Assembly: GCF_001425685.1 (NCBI RefSeq)
Contig: NZ_LMCY01000007.1
Coordinates: 1-46,676, forward strand
Direction of reading: 5' to 3'
Source of the DNA: Massilia sp. Root335
GTDB taxonomy: Bacteria > Pseudomonadota > Gammaproteobacteria > Burkholderiales > Burkholderiaceae_D
DNA length: 46,676 bases
Shown one piece after another: positions 8,755-19,755 of the stretch (the first letter of the stretch is position 1; every line of letters starts with the position of its first letter). The notes beneath the pieces are model-generated. The model saw only the letters and a program-made list of their open reading frames with translations. It was not told the origin of the DNA and did not search any database. The position numbers and the translations under genes were made by a program.

Positions 8755-9879
8755 TTATTCGAAGAAGTCCTTGACTTTATCCATCCAGCCCTTGCTCTGC
8801 GGACTGTGTTTCGCGCCGCCCTCGTTCGTCAGGCGGTCGAATTCGCGCAGCAAGTCCTTCTGCTTGTCGGTGAGCTTGACGGGCGTCTCGACCACGACGT
8901 GGCAGAACAGGTCGCCCGCATAGCCCGAGCGCACGCCCTTGATGCCCTTGCCCTTGAGGCGGAAGGTCTTGCCGGTCTGCGTGCCTTCGGGGATCGTGAA
9001 CGATACCTTGCCGGCCAGGGTCGGCACCTCGATCTCGCCGCCCAATGCCGCCTTGCTGAACGAGATCGGCATTTCGCAATGCAGGTCGTCGCCTTCGCGC
9101 TGGAACACGGTGTGCGGCTTGATGTGGATCTCGACGTACAAATCGCCCGGCGGCCCGCCGTTCGTGCCCGGCTCGCCGTTGCCGGTCGAGCGGATGCGCA
9201 TGCCGCTGTCGATGCCGGCCGGGATCTTCACTTCCAGCGTCTTGTTGCGCTTGATGCGTCCGGCGCCGCCGCAGGATGCGCACGGTTCCGGGATGATCTT
9301 GCCGCTGCCATGGCATTTCGGGCAGGTCTGCTGGATCGAGAAGAAGCCCTGCTGCATGCGCACCTGGCCGTGGCCGTGGCAGGTCGCGCAGGTGACGGGC
9401 GACGTGCCCGGCTTGGCGCCGCTGCCGTGGCAGGTGTCGCACTTGTCCCAGCTCGGCACGCGGATCGTCGTGTCGAAACCGGCCGCGGCCTGTTCCAGCG
9501 AAATTTCGAGGTTGTAGCGCAGGTCGGCGCCGCGGTACACCTGCGGGCCCGCGCTGCGGCCACGCGCACCGCCGCCGAAGATGTCGCCGAAGATGTCGCC
9601 GAACGCATCGCCAAAGCCGCCGGCGCCGAAGCCGCCGCCCATGCCGCCGTTCGGATCGACGCCAGCGTGACCATAGCGGTCATAAGCCTCGCGCTTTTCC
9701 GGATTGGTCAGCATCTCGTAGGCTTCCTTGACCTCCTTGAACTTCTCTTCCGCTTCCTTGTTATCGGGATTGCGGTCCGGATGGTACTTCATCGCAAGCT
9801 TGCGATAGGCCTTCTTGATCTCGTCTTCCGAAGCACTCTTCGCGACGCCGAGGATCTCGTAAAAATCACGCTTTGCCAT
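8755..9879 (-). CDS. dnaJ: Chaperone DnaJ (type I Hsp40)
   Basis: A 374-residue co-chaperone that delivers unfolded clients to DnaK and stimulates its ATPase. Domains in order: J domain about 1-70 with HPD at 33-35, a Gly/Phe-rich linker about 75-115, the zinc domain with four CxxCxGxG repeats in mid-protein (beginning CDTCHGSG), and C-terminal client-binding domains. It follows dnaK after a 253-bp gap containing a terminator, so a separate promoter is likely, although no sigma-32 match was seen directly upstream. Confidence 0.98.
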   Translation of the reverse strand: MAKRDFYEILGVAKSASEDEIKKAYRKLAMKYHPDRNPDNKEAEEKFKEVKEAYEMLTNPEKREAYDRYGHAGVDPNGGMGGGFGAGGFGDAFGDIFGDIFGGGARGRSAGPQVYRGADLRYNLEISLEQAAAGFDTTIRVPSWDKCDTCHGSGAKPGTSPVTCATCHGHGQVRMQQGFFSIQQTCPKCHGSGKIIPEPCASCGGAGRIKRNKTLEVKIPAGIDSGMRIRSTGNGEPGTNGGPPGDLYVEIHIKPHTVFQREGDDLHCEMPISFSKAALGGEIEVPTLAGKVSFTIPEGTQTGKTFRLKGKGIKGVRSGYAGDLFCHVVVETPVKLTDKQKDLLREFDRLTNEGGAKHSPQSKGWMDKVKDFFE

Positions 9880-10042
9880 TTGTCGGCACCTTGCTGTCTA
9901 TCTACAAAAGAACTGTGGCGGACCGGGCGCTACCCGCGAACGCACAGCCAAAAGGATACGAGTATACAGTGAGCATCACGGGCCTGCTCGACTCGGCCGT
10001 AAAAACAACGGCAGGATCGGACCCGCAGAGTCTGGATTACGC

Positions 10043-10083
10043 AAAAAAACCGAGCCGGGCACCAGGAGGTCGCTTCGGCTCGG
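10043..10083 (-). terminator. Intrinsic terminator of dnaK
   Basis: On the minus strand, CGGCTCGG complements CCGAGCCG (8-bp arms at 10050-10057 and 10076-10083, loop about 18 bases), followed by seven T residues (10043-10049). It lies about 50 bp past the dnaK stop and before dnaJ, so it would partly or fully uncouple dnaJ from dnaK transcription. The remaining gap to dnaJ (9880-10042) shows no gene. Confidence 0.85.
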
Positions 10084-10132
10084 CGGTTGCGGCGGCGGGG
10101 CCGGCCGTTCGGCCTGCCCCGCCAGGACGTCA

Positions 10133-12073
<1,941 letters not shown>

Positions 12074-12114
12074 AATATTTTCCTTTTTAGTACTCAGTTT
12101 TTCAGATGTGTCGA

Positions 12115-12142
12115 ATATTGGGAAATGTCGCTTAGTTTCAAG
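12115..12142 (-). promoter_or_regulatory. Sigma-32 promoter of dnaK
   Basis: On the minus strand: -35 CTTGAAA (12136-12142), a 13-bp spacer, -10 CCCAATAT (12115-12122). The sigma-32 consensus is CTTGAAA-N13-15-CCCCATNT, so only one defined base differs. No CIRCE element (TTAGCACTC-N9-GAGTGCTAA) was found in the dnaK or grpE leader. Confidence 0.85.
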
Positions 12143-12166
12143 AGCTTGTTCAGCCCCATCGCAACA

Positions 12167-12715
12167 TTATTTCGGTGCCGCGGCGGTCACGATGGCCGGA
12201 CGCAGCAGGCGGTCGGCGATCATATAGCCCTTCTGCAGCACGGTAACCACGGTGTTCGCTTCCTGGTCGGACGGCACCACGGCCACGGCCTGGTGCTTGT
12301 TCGGGTCGAGCTTGTCGCCCGCCTGCGGCATCACTTCGATCAGGCGGTTCTTCTCGAACGCGGCGGTGAGCTGCTTGAGGGTCATCTCGACGCCTTCCTT
12401 GATCGATTCGACCGTCGGCGCTTCGACTTTCAGGGCCATCTCGAGGCTGTCGCGCACCGGCACCATGGCCTCGGCGAAGCTTTCGATGGCGAATTTATGG
12501 GCCTTGCTCACATCTTCCTGGGCACGGCGGCGGATATTGTCCGCCTCGGCCTTGGCACGCATGAAGGCGTCGTGCATCTCGGCCAGCTTGGCTTCGGTGG
12601 CGCTCAGCTGTTCTTCGAGGCCGGGCTCCGTTGCCGGCGCACCCTGGGCCGCGGCGGCGGTTGCGGCGTCGGCTTCCGGCTGATTGCTCACCTCTTGGTT
12701 TTCTTGGTCTTGCAT
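12167..12715 (-). CDS. grpE: Nucleotide exchange factor GrpE
   Basis: A 182-residue GrpE that releases ADP from DnaK. It shows the low-complexity N terminus, a long dimerising coiled coil (about residues 45-100), and the C-terminal beta domain with the family segment [21 protein letters not shown] ([17 protein letters not shown] here). The start is taken as ATG 12715, preceded by AGGAG at 8 bases; an upstream in-frame TTG adds residues without support. grpE has its own perfect sigma-32 promoter and is followed by dnaK 93 bp on. Confidence 0.96.
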   Translation of the reverse strand: MQDQENQEVSNQPEADAATAAAAQGAPATEPGLEEQLSATEAKLAEMHDAFMRAKAEADNIRRRAQEDVSKAHKFAIESFAEAMVPVRDSLEMALKVEAPTVESIKEGVEMTLKQLTAAFEKNRLIEVMPQAGDKLDPNKHQAVAVVPSDQEANTVVTVLQKGYMIADRLLRPAIVTAAAPK

Positions 12716-12783
12716 CGAAAAAACTCCTGAAATCAAGGACTTGGCTGATGGATTGGACGGTTGTACCGGTCACACAGGCCCGC

Positions 12784-12811
12784 ATATGGGGCAATCGCCT
12801 ACATTTTCAAG
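12784..12811 (-). promoter_or_regulatory. Consensus sigma-32 promoter of grpE
   Basis: On the minus strand: -35 CTTGAAA (12805-12811), a 13-bp spacer, -10 CCCCATAT (12784-12791), a full match to the sigma-32 consensus. It lies about 70 bp upstream of the grpE ATG. It should drive grpE and read on to dnaK. Confidence 0.92.
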
Positions 12812-12952
12812 GGGACACCGAACTAATATGGATGAGAAGGTGTAGTCTTTTGTTACAAGATTTACTTGCTCGTAGTCACCATCGACAGCCGGCCGTTCTA
12901 CTATCGTGTCGTTAAGACATCCGTCCAAAAAAACGACCCGATGGGAACGATC

Positions 12953-13060
12953 ATGAAACTGCATCTGATAAGCGGCGCCGTGCTCATCTACACCCTGCTC
13001 GCACTGGCTGCGATCTGCCTGGCGGAACTCGGGTCGGCGCCGCAAAACGTGGCATTCTAA
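12953..13060 (+). CDS. Possible 35-residue single-span membrane peptide
   Basis: Starting at ATG 12953, a 35-codon frame encodes a hydrophobic span (about residues 4-25, LISGAVLIYTLLALAAICLA) with a short polar tail. A GGGA stretch about 9 bases upstream could serve as a ribosome site. The gene diverges from the heat-shock promoter of grpE. Composition is plausible for a small membrane protein, but length alone cannot exclude chance. Function unknown. Confidence 0.38.
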   Translation: MKLHLISGAVLIYTLLALAAICLAELGSAPQNVAF

Positions 13061-13078
13061 CATCCCGTCGTTGGTTGC

Positions 13079-13189
13079 CGTAGGGTGGGCGGTCCTCCGC
13101 CCACGCGGTGATACGTAACGGCTTCGTGTTCGTGCACGAACCGGCTGACGCTAACGATCACCGCGTGGGCACGTGGTGCCCACCCTACG
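13079..13189. repeat. GTAGGGTGGGC repeat pair (composite inverted repeat)
   Basis: CGTAGGGTGGGC at 13079-13090 is matched by GCCCACCCTACG at 13178-13189. Each half contains a nested GGGC/GCCC hairpin (13086-13105 and 13164-13181), and CGCGGTGAT/ATCACCGCG lies inside, so the 111 bp can fold into a long branched hairpin. The element lies between the small ORF and the hemH stop codon. The same family recurs at 20243, 28601, 28641-28748 and 46603. Confidence 0.8.
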
Positions 13190-13218
13190 CACTACGCGGT
13201 CATTGACCCTCGAACCCT

Positions 13219-14322
13219 TCACGCGCCCAATTTCACGGCGTGCTCGCGCGCGATCTCCGCATCGCGGCGCTGCGCCTCGCGTTGCGCGGGCGCGAGCATC
13301 GTCGGCCAGCCGATCAGGTGCTGCTCGGCGATCTCGGCCATGCCGACGATCCACGCCGCATTGTCGTTCAGGCACGGGATGTAGTGAAAATCCTGGCCGC
13401 CGTTCGACTCGAAGTCGTGGCGCACTTCCATGTTGATTTCTTCCAGCGTCTCCAGGCAGTCGCTGGTGAAACCGGGGCACATGACGTCGATCCGTTTGAT
13501 GCCATCGCGCGCCAGCTGCTGCACGGTCGGCGCCGTGTACGGCTGCAGCCATTCGGCGCGGCCGAAGCGCGACTGGAACGTGACCAGGTATTCATCCGGC
13601 GTCAGGCGCAGGCGCGCCGCCAGCAGGCGCGCCGTCCGGTGGCATTCGCAGTGGTACGGGTCGCCGAGCAGCAAGGTGCGCTTGGGCACGCCGTGGAAAC
13701 TCATCACCAGTTTCTCGCCGCGCCCGTGCGCGTCCCAGTACGACTCCACCGATTCCGCCAGCGCCTCGATATAGCCTTCGTGGTCGTGATAGTGCTTCAC
13801 GAGGCGCAGCTCGGGGATGTTGCGCACCTTTTTGTAGTGATCGAAGACGGCGTCCCAGATCGACGCGGTGGTCGTGCCGGAATACTGCGGATACGCGGGC
13901 AGCACGACGATGCGTTCGGCGCCGCGCGCCTTGAGGTCGTCCAGCACGGCCGGCAGCGCGGGCGCGCCGTAGCGCATCGCCATCGCCACCTCGACGTCGT
14001 GGTGGCCGCGCTGTTCCAGGAGCCGCTGCAGCGCCGCCGCCTGCCGTTCCGTGTACACCTTCAGCGGCGAGCCGTCGCGGCGCCAGATGGTCGCGTATTT
14101 TTTCGCCGACTGTCCCGAGCGGAACGGCAGGATCGCCAGGTGCAGGATGATGTTCCACACGGCGCGCGGGATCTCCACCACGCGCGGATCAAGCAGGAAC
14201 TGCTTCAGGTAGCGCCGCACCGCCAGCCGTGTCGGCGCCTCGGGCGTGCCGAGGTTGACGAGGACGATGGCGCTCGTCGCGATGGTGCCGTGCTGGTGCG
14301 GCGGTTCTTTGTTGAAGGGCAT
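13219..14322 (-). CDS. hemH: Ferrochelatase
   Basis: A 367-residue enzyme that inserts Fe2+ into protoporphyrin IX, the last step of haem synthesis, at the inner face of the membrane. Visible features are LVNLGTPEAP near the N terminus, the metal-binding histidine H210 in MSFHGVPKR, and E291 in CLETLEEI, both invariant in HemH. Length is typical of betaproteobacterial HemH (about 360). It is 19 bp downstream of recN and on the same strand. Linkage of hemH to the grpE-dnaK-dnaJ cluster is common in Burkholderiales. Confidence 0.97.
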   Translation of the reverse strand: MPFNKEPPHQHGTIATSAIVLVNLGTPEAPTRLAVRRYLKQFLLDPRVVEIPRAVWNIILHLAILPFRSGQSAKKYATIWRRDGSPLKVYTERQAAALQRLLEQRGHHDVEVAMAMRYGAPALPAVLDDLKARGAERIVVLPAYPQYSGTTTASIWDAVFDHYKKVRNIPELRLVKHYHDHEGYIEALAESVESYWDAHGRGEKLVMSFHGVPKRTLLLGDPYHCECHRTARLLAARLRLTPDEYLVTFQSRFGRAEWLQPYTAPTVQQLARDGIKRIDVMCPGFTSDCLETLEEINMEVRHDFESNGGQDFHYIPCLNDNAAWIVGMAEIAEQHLIGWPTMLAPAQREAQRRDAEIAREHAVKLGA

Positions 14323-14341
14323 GGACGGTTCTTGGGTTGAC

Positions 14342-16006
14342 TCAGGACGCCAGCAGCTCGCGCGCGTGCTTGCGCGTCGTCTCGGTGATCTCGATGCCGC
14401 CCAGCATGCGCGCCACTTCCTCCACGCGGGACTTGTTGTCGAGCACGTCGATGCGCGACACGGTCTTGCCGCCGTCCGTCGTGCCCTTCGCCACCTGGAA
14501 GTGCTGGTTGGCCTGGCTTGCGACCTGCGGCAGGTGCGTGACGCACAGCACTTGCCGGCTCTGGCCGAGGCGCTTCAGCAGGCGGCCGACGACTTCCGCC
14601 ACGCCGCCGCCGATGCCCGTGTCGACCTCGTCGAAGATCAGGGTCGGCACCGTCGTCGCGTTCGCCGTGATGACGGCGATCGCCAGCGAGATGCGCGCCA
14701 GCTCGCCGCCCGACGCCACCTTGGCCAGCGGCCGCGGCACGACGCCGGCGTGGCCGGCCACGAGGAACTCGACCTGCTCGCAACCATACGCGGCCGGCTC
14801 GCACGGGTTCAGCGCGACGACGAAGCGGCCGCCGCTCATCGACAGTTCCTGCATCGCTTCCGACACCTGCGACGACAGGCGCTGGGCCGCTTGCGCGCGC
14901 GTAGCGGACAGTTTTTGCGCCGCCGCCAGGTAGACCGCTTTCGCCTTGTCTTCCTGGCGGCGCAGGCCTTCCACGTCGCTGGCGTCGGCCAGCTGCTGCA
15001 GCTTGGCCTTGAGCGTCGCGTGTTCTTCCGGCAGTTCGTCAGGCGTCACCCGGAACTTGCGGGCCGTACTGTGGATCGCATCCATGCGCGCGTCGACCTG
15101 GGCCAGTCGCCCGGGATCGAGCTCGACCTTGTCGACATACGTATTCAGCGCATAGACCGCTTCCTGCAACTGGATGCGCGCCGGTTCCATGCAGTCGAGC
15201 ACGGCCTGCAGGCCCGCGTCGACGCCGGCGAGCTTGGCCAGCTTCTGGTTCAGCGACGACAGTTGCGACAGGATCGGCTGCTCCGATTCCGACAGCGCGG
15301 ACAGCGCCTCCTGCGCGCCTTCGATCAGGCTCGCGGCATGCGACAGGCGGCTGTGTTCGTTGGCGATGTCGGTCCACTCGCCCGGCTTCACGGCCAGCTT
15401 GTCGAGCTCGCCGACCTGCCATTCGAGGCGCTCGCGTTCCAGCAGCACGTTCTTCGCGTTCGTCTCGAATTCCTCGCGCTGGCGCGCCAGCGCCTTCCAC
15501 GCCTTGTACGTGGCGGCGACTTCCTGCACCTGGGCCGTCGCGGCGGGATCGCGCACGGCGACCTGGTTGTCGAGCAGGGCGCGCTGGGCATCGAGCTTGA
15601 GCAGCGACTGGTGCGCGTGCTGGCCGTGGATGTCCACGAGCAGCTCGCCCAGTTCGCGCAACTGGCTGGCGGTGGCGGCGATGCCGTTGATGTACGACTT
15701 GGAGCGGCCGGCGTTGTCGATCACGCGGCGCAGCAGCGCGCCGCCCTCGTCGCTGTCGAACTCGTTCTGTTCCAGCCAGGCGCCCGCCGCCGGGGTCAGG
15801 GCGAAATCGGCGCTGATGTCGGCCTTGGCCGCGCCTTCGCGCACCATGCTCGCGTCGCCGCGGCCGCCCAGCGCGAGCTGCAGCGCGTCGATCAGGATCG
15901 ACTTGCCGGCGCCGGTCTCGCCGGTGAACACCGTGAAGCCGTTCGAGAACTCGAGCTCGATCGTATCGACGATGACGAAGTCGCGGATGGTCAATGTGCG
16001 CAACAT
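14342..16006 (-). CDS. recN: DNA repair protein RecN (SMC-like ATPase)
   Basis: A 554-residue SMC-family protein that acts early in recombinational repair of double-strand breaks. It has a Walker A motif in FTGETGAGKSILIDALQ, a central coiled coil, and the C-terminal ABC signature and Walker B (VASGGELARISLA and TLIFDEVDTGIGGG). Start is MLRTLTIRDF at 16006, which gives the same length as E. coli RecN (553); the longer frame starting at GTG 16057 overlaps nadK and has no family support. It is 31 bp downstream of nadK and shares its LexA-controlled promoter. Confidence 0.97.
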   Translation of the reverse strand: MLRTLTIRDFVIVDTIELEFSNGFTVFTGETGAGKSILIDALQLALGGRGDASMVREGAAKADISADFALTPAAGAWLEQNEFDSDEGGALLRRVIDNAGRSKSYINGIAATASQLRELGELLVDIHGQHAHQSLLKLDAQRALLDNQVAVRDPAATAQVQEVAATYKAWKALARQREEFETNAKNVLLERERLEWQVGELDKLAVKPGEWTDIANEHSRLSHAASLIEGAQEALSALSESEQPILSQLSSLNQKLAKLAGVDAGLQAVLDCMEPARIQLQEAVYALNTYVDKVELDPGRLAQVDARMDAIHSTARKFRVTPDELPEEHATLKAKLQQLADASDVEGLRRQEDKAKAVYLAAAQKLSATRAQAAQRLSSQVSEAMQELSMSGGRFVVALNPCEPAAYGCEQVEFLVAGHAGVVPRPLAKVASGGELARISLAIAVITANATTVPTLIFDEVDTGIGGGVAEVVGRLLKRLGQSRQVLCVTHLPQVASQANQHFQVAKGTTDGGKTVSRIDVLDNKSRVEEVARMLGGIEITETTRKHARELLAS

Positions 16007-16037
16007 GAAGAAACTCATCTCCTGGTGGATGCTGGGA

Positions 16038-16940
16038 TTACTTGAGCTTGCCGTCACCGGACGGGTATTCGTTCCAGTGCAGCTTCTCGCGCAGGGTGTG
16101 GTAGTAGCTCCACCCTTCCGGATGCAGGAAGGTGATGGTGTTGGGCGAGCGCGAGATCATGATCTGGTCGCCGTGCTGCAGGCTCGTGAAAGTCTGCATG
16201 TCGAAGTTCACGCTGATGTCGCGGCCGTTGATGATCTCGACGACGATGTCGCTCGTGTTCGGCACGACGATCGGGCGGTTGGACAGCGCGTGCGGCGCGA
16301 TCGGCACCAGCACGATGCCGGCCAGCGTCGGATGCAGCAGCGGGCCGCCGGCCGACAGCGCGTACGCCGTCGACCCGGTGGGCGTGGACACGATCAGGCC
16401 GTCCGAACGCTGGTTGTACATGAAGGTGCCGTCCACCGTGACCTTCAGTTCGGCCATGCCGGCGCCCGTGCCGCGCGCGACCACCACGTCGTTGACGGCG
16501 ACGGAACAATGGATCTCGACGCCCTCGCGCACGACGCGCGCCTCCAGCAGCGAGCGCTCCTCGGCCTTGGCCTTGCCGCTGAGGATCTCGCCCAGCGCGG
16601 GCAGCATGCGGTCGATCGGGATGTCCGTCATGAACCCCAGCCGCCCCTGGTTGATGCCGATGAGCGGCACGCGGTAGCGCGCCAGCTGGCGGGCGATGCC
16701 GAGCATCGTGCCGTCGCCGCCGACGACGATGGCGGTGCTGCAGTGCGCGCCGATCTCGTCCACCGTCATGGCGTCCACGCCGGCGACTTTCACGTGCCCG
16801 GCCGTCTGTTCCTCGAACACGACGCGGTAGCCGGCGCCCTGCAGGAAGTCGACGATCGCCTGCACGGGCTCGTCGATCCCGGCCGTGTGGTGCCGTACGA
16901 CGAGCGCGATGGTTTGTTGCGGTTCAGGCGTCACGGACAT
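16038..16940 (-). CDS. nadK: NAD kinase
   Basis: A 300-residue cytoplasmic kinase that makes NADP from NAD and ATP. The diagnostic GGDGTML motif and the downstream [12 protein letters not shown] stretch are present, as is the [22 protein letters not shown] nucleotide-site region. The ATG at 16940 gives the usual length (E. coli 292); the longer frame to 17003 has no family support. It is the promoter-proximal gene of nadK-recN, so it may also respond to LexA. Confidence 0.96.
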   Translation of the reverse strand: MSVTPEPQQTIALVVRHHTAGIDEPVQAIVDFLQGAGYRVVFEEQTAGHVKVAGVDAMTVDEIGAHCSTAIVVGGDGTMLGIARQLARYRVPLIGINQGRLGFMTDIPIDRMLPALGEILSGKAKAEERSLLEARVVREGVEIHCSVAVNDVVVARGTGAGMAELKVTVDGTFMYNQRSDGLIVSTPTGSTAYALSAGGPLLHPTLAGIVLVPIAPHALSNRPIVVPNTSDIVVEIINGRDISVNFDMQTFTSLQHGDQIMISRSPNTITFLHPEGWSYYHTLREKLHWNEYPSGDGKLK

Positions 16941-17020
16941 TACGGCTCTCGGCAGCAGGTGATAGGGAGACAGAAGATTAACCGATTCGCCCGGCTTCTG
17001 CACTATCGCAACTCAGCAAA

Positions 17021-17040
17021 TACTGTACAAACGCACAGTA
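17021..17040 (-). promoter_or_regulatory. LexA (SOS) box upstream of nadK-recN
   Basis: TACTGT-N8-ACAGTA, matching the proteobacterial LexA consensus CTGT-N8-ACAG with the flanking TA pairs as well. It lies about 81-100 bp upstream of the nadK ATG and 46 bp past the DUF3667 stop codon. RecN is a classical SOS protein, which supports the site being functional. Confidence 0.88.
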
Positions 17041-17086
17041 TAGTTGGGCGGACGGACTTCCGGCAAGCGCGCCGGCCGAACTCGCT

Positions 17087-18016
17087 TCAATGGAGGATGC
17101 CGAACCCGAACGCGGCACCGATCGCCAGCCCCAGGCCGGTGACGTGCAGCGCCATCAGCACGAGCCAGCGCAAGCCGGTGGCGAGGCGCGAGCCGCCGTA
17201 CACGCGCCGCATCGCGACCGGCGTATAGAACACGAGCCACAGGCCCAGCACGAAGGACACGATACCAAGCACATTCGGCGTCACGATCAGCAGCGTCAGG
17301 GCCAGGAATGCAAACCCGTGCACGTGCAGCGCGAACAGCAGGTGTTCGCCGTAGCGCCGTCCCGATCCGAGGTACAGCACCTTGAGGTACAGCGCGAACA
17401 GCGGCATCATCAAGAACACGGCGTACGGCACATAGGTGCTGAAGGCCGTCCTCATCACCTTGTCGCGCTCGGCCGGCGACATGTTGCTGAACCGGTCCGC
17501 CTGCTCGCCCCAGTGCGCATTGACGTTGCTGATGCCCTTGCGCAGTTCCACGGTACCTTCGGCGATTTCGCCCGGCTCGTCTTCGCGCACCAGGCCGTCT
17601 TTCTTTGCCGCCTTGTCGTGCGCGGCCGCGGCGGCCGGGGCCTGGCCTCGCTCAGGCTGCGCCGGAACGTCGTCGTGGCCGGTATATTTTGCGACGGCAA
17701 AGAAGATCAGGCTGAACGTCAGGTACAGGCGCAGCGGCTGGATGTAGCGCACGCGGCGACCATTGATGTATTCCAAAGTCAGCTGTCCCGGCCGGAACAA
17801 AAGGAGCAGCAACGACTTCCAAAGCTTGCCTTCCAGTGCGACGTAATGGCCGACGAACTCGTGCAGGAATTCGCGCGTGCTGGGGGGATGCAGAACGGTT
17901 TCTTGTCCGCATTCATGACAGAAATTACCGGAAACGACGGCTCGGCAATTCGGGCAGTCGGCGGCGGCGTGGTGCGGATGGGCTGGCGTGTGCATGACGT
18001 TCGCGGCGGTTGTCAT
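17087..18016 (-). CDS. DUF3667 family membrane protein with N-terminal zinc ribbon
   Basis: A 309-residue protein with a cysteine pair motif C21-x2-C24 ... C33-x2-C36 (zinc ribbon), followed by a conserved-looking soluble segment (STREFLHEFVGHYVALEGKLWKS), then several membrane spans (about 95-110 and four or five more after residue 190). A polar loop of about 75 residues lies between the first spans. This layout fits DUF3667 proteins, whose function is not known. It lies upstream of nadK on the same strand, with a LexA box in the gap. The ribosome site is weak; ATG 17995 is an alternative start. Confidence 0.75.
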   Translation of the reverse strand: MTTAANVMHTPAHPHHAAADCPNCRAVVSGNFCHECGQETVLHPPSTREFLHEFVGHYVALEGKLWKSLLLLLFRPGQLTLEYINGRRVRYIQPLRLYLTFSLIFFAVAKYTGHDDVPAQPERGQAPAAAAAHDKAAKKDGLVREDEPGEIAEGTVELRKGISNVNAHWGEQADRFSNMSPAERDKVMRTAFSTYVPYAVFLMMPLFALYLKVLYLGSGRRYGEHLLFALHVHGFAFLALTLLIVTPNVLGIVSFVLGLWLVFYTPVAMRRVYGGSRLATGLRWLVLMALHVTGLGLAIGAAFGFGILH

Positions 18017-18073
18017 CTAAACCAACATGTTAACCAGTTAATTGCAAAAAAGCATCTTCCAATTGCGCGACCG

Positions 18074-18088
18074 CCTTCGAGTCGAAGG
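18074..18088. promoter_or_regulatory. Palindrome in the divergent DUF3667/18125 promoter region
   Basis: CCTTCGA-g-TCGAAGG is a 15-base palindrome in the 108-bp divergent gap. A second TCGAAGG half-site (18110-18116) overlaps the ribosome site of the next gene. It is a candidate operator; no regulator can be named. Confidence 0.3.
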
Positions 18089-18124
18089 ATTAGGATTTAA
18101 TCAATTGAATCGAAGGAGGTTGTC

Positions 18125-18436
18125 ATGGTGCAGGAAGAAAAAGACCGTGTCGTGAATACCGACCGGAAAATCGAAGAACAGAGCTACAAGCGCGAACCGC
18201 ACGAGCGCGACGAATCGCCGGACGGCCAGGACGTCAAGCCGCGCGGGATCATGAAACAGGCCGCGGAGGATTTGCAACAGGGCCTCGTCGATACCGATGC
18301 GCGCGCGACCCCGGGCGCCAGCGAAGCCGTGACGCCGGCGCCGGGCGCGACCGGCCAGGCCAGGCCGCAGCCGGACCGCAACCGCGACATGCGCGACCAC
18401 GATTCGACCATTCCCGATGGAGGGAAGAATCGATGA
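18125..18436 (+). CDS. Small highly charged hydrophilic protein
   Basis: A 103-residue protein rich in D, E, R, K, Q and P with almost no hydrophobic residues. It has no signal peptide and is probably disordered. The start at 18125 is supported by a strong GGAGG site. Its stop overlaps the next start (ATGA at 18433-18436), so it is translationally coupled to a secreted sugar-dehydrogenase-like protein and then OsmC. Composition and context recall stress-induced hydrophilic proteins, but no known family was recognised. Confidence 0.7.
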   Translation: MVQEEKDRVVNTDRKIEEQSYKREPHERDESPDGQDVKPRGIMKQAAEDLQQGLVDTDARATPGASEAVTPAPGATGQARPQPDRNRDMRDHDSTIPDGGKNR

Positions 18437-19755
18437 CATCGCGCATCCGGCTTGCGTTGCTGTTGCTTCCCCTGCTGGGTCCCGCTGCCGCCCACGCCCA
18501 GCAATATCCTGTCGGCTGGGGTCCGAATCCGGCCCTGCCCGCGCCCGAGAGATCGCTGATCCCGACCATCAACGTGGCCAAGGCGGACGCCTGGCCGCAG
18601 GGCACGCGTCCGACGCCGGCCGCCGGGCTGGCCGTCACCGCCTATGCGAGCGGCCTCGACCATCCGCGCTGGCTGTACGTGCTGCCGAACGGCGACGTGC
18701 TCGTGGCCGAGAGCAACAAGCCCGGCAACGCGCCGAAGGAAAAGGGGATTCGGGCCAAGGTACAGGGGCTGGCGCAGAAGGAGGCCGGGGCCGGGGTCGC
18801 GTCGCCCGATAAAATCATCCTGCTGCGCGGCTTCAGGCCGGACGGCACGGCCGACACGAAGGTCACGTTCATGCAGGGCCTGACCTCGCCGTTCGGCATG
18901 GCCCTCGTCGGCACCGACCTGTACGTCGCCAACGCCGACGCGCTGTGGAAGTTCCCGTACAAGACCGGCGCGACGAGCATCACGGCCACGGGCACCAAGG
19001 TGCTGGACCTGCCGTCCGGGATCAACCACCACTGGACGAAGAACGTCGTCGCCTCTCCCGACGGCAAGAAGCTGTACATCACGGTCGGCTCGAACAGCAA
19101 CGCGGCCGAGAACGGCATGGAGATCGAGAAGGGCCGCGCCGCCATCTGGGAATACGACATCGCCAGCGGCAAGTCGCGCATCTACGCGAGCGGCCTGCGC
19201 AATCCGAACGGGATGGACTTCCAGTCGCAGACGAAGGCCTTGTGGACCTCCGTCAACGAGCGCGACGAACTGGGCAACGACCTCGTCCCCGACTACATGA
19301 CGGCCGTGCAGGACGGCGCGTTCTACGGCTGGCCGTACAGCTATTTCGGCCAGCACGTCGACGCCCGCGTCAAGCCACAGAATCCCGACATGGTGGCCAG
19401 GGCCATCGTTCCCGACTATGCGCTGGGCGCGCACACGGCCTCGCTGGGCATGACGTTCTACAACGCCGACCTGATGCCGCAATTCAAGAACGGCGCGCTG
19501 GTCAGCCAGCACGGCTCGTGGAACCGCAAGCCGCATTCCGGCTACCAGCTCGTGTTCGTACCGTTCACGAACGGCAAGCCGAGCGGTCCGCCGCAGAACG
19601 TCCTGTCGGGCTTCCTCGGCAAGGATGAACACGCTTATGGGCGCCCGGTCGGGGTCGCGGTCGACAAGACCGGCGCCATCCTGCTGGCGGATGACGTCGG
19701 CAACATCGTCTGGCGGATCACGCCGGCCGCTACCACTCAGGGAGCAACTAAATGA
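18433..19755 (+). CDS. Sorbosone dehydrogenase-like PQQ-type beta-propeller protein
   Basis: A 440-residue exported protein: signal peptide about 1-22 ending in AHA, then a six-bladed beta-propeller of the soluble glucose/sorbosone dehydrogenase family. Recognisable segments are [53 protein letters not shown] and [14 protein letters not shown], with catalytic-type histidines in HHW and QHGSW. It would oxidise a sugar or aldose with PQQ in the periplasm. Substrate is unknown and no PQQ synthesis genes are nearby. It overlaps its neighbours by ATGA at both ends. Confidence 0.85.
   Translation: MTSRIRLALLLLPLLGPAAAHAQQYPVGWGPNPALPAPERSLIPTINVAKADAWPQGTRPTPAAGLAVTAYASGLDHPRWLYVLPNGDVLVAESNKPGNAPKEKGIRAKVQGLAQKEAGAGVASPDKIILLRGFRPDGTADTKVTFMQGLTSPFGMALVGTDLYVANADALWKFPYKTGATSITATGTKVLDLPSGINHHWTKNVVASPDGKKLYITVGSNSNAAENGMEIEKGRAAIWEYDIASGKSRIYASGLRNPNGMDFQSQTKALWTSVNERDELGNDLVPDYMTAVQDGAFYGWPYSYFGQHVDARVKPQNPDMVARAIVPDYALGAHTASLGMTFYNADLMPQFKNGALVSQHGSWNRKPHSGYQLVFVPFTNGKPSGPPQNVLSGFLGKDEHAYGRPVGVAVDKTGAILLADDVGNIVWRITPAATTQGATK

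Noticed and set aside
12074..12166. Possible CIRCE element in the dnaK leader
   Set aside because: No TTAGCACTC/GAGTGCTAA pair on either strand; the region is explained by the sigma-32 promoter.
14246..16045. 599-codon plus-strand frame opposite recN
   Set aside because: Antisense shadow of recN, which has all SMC/ABC motifs.
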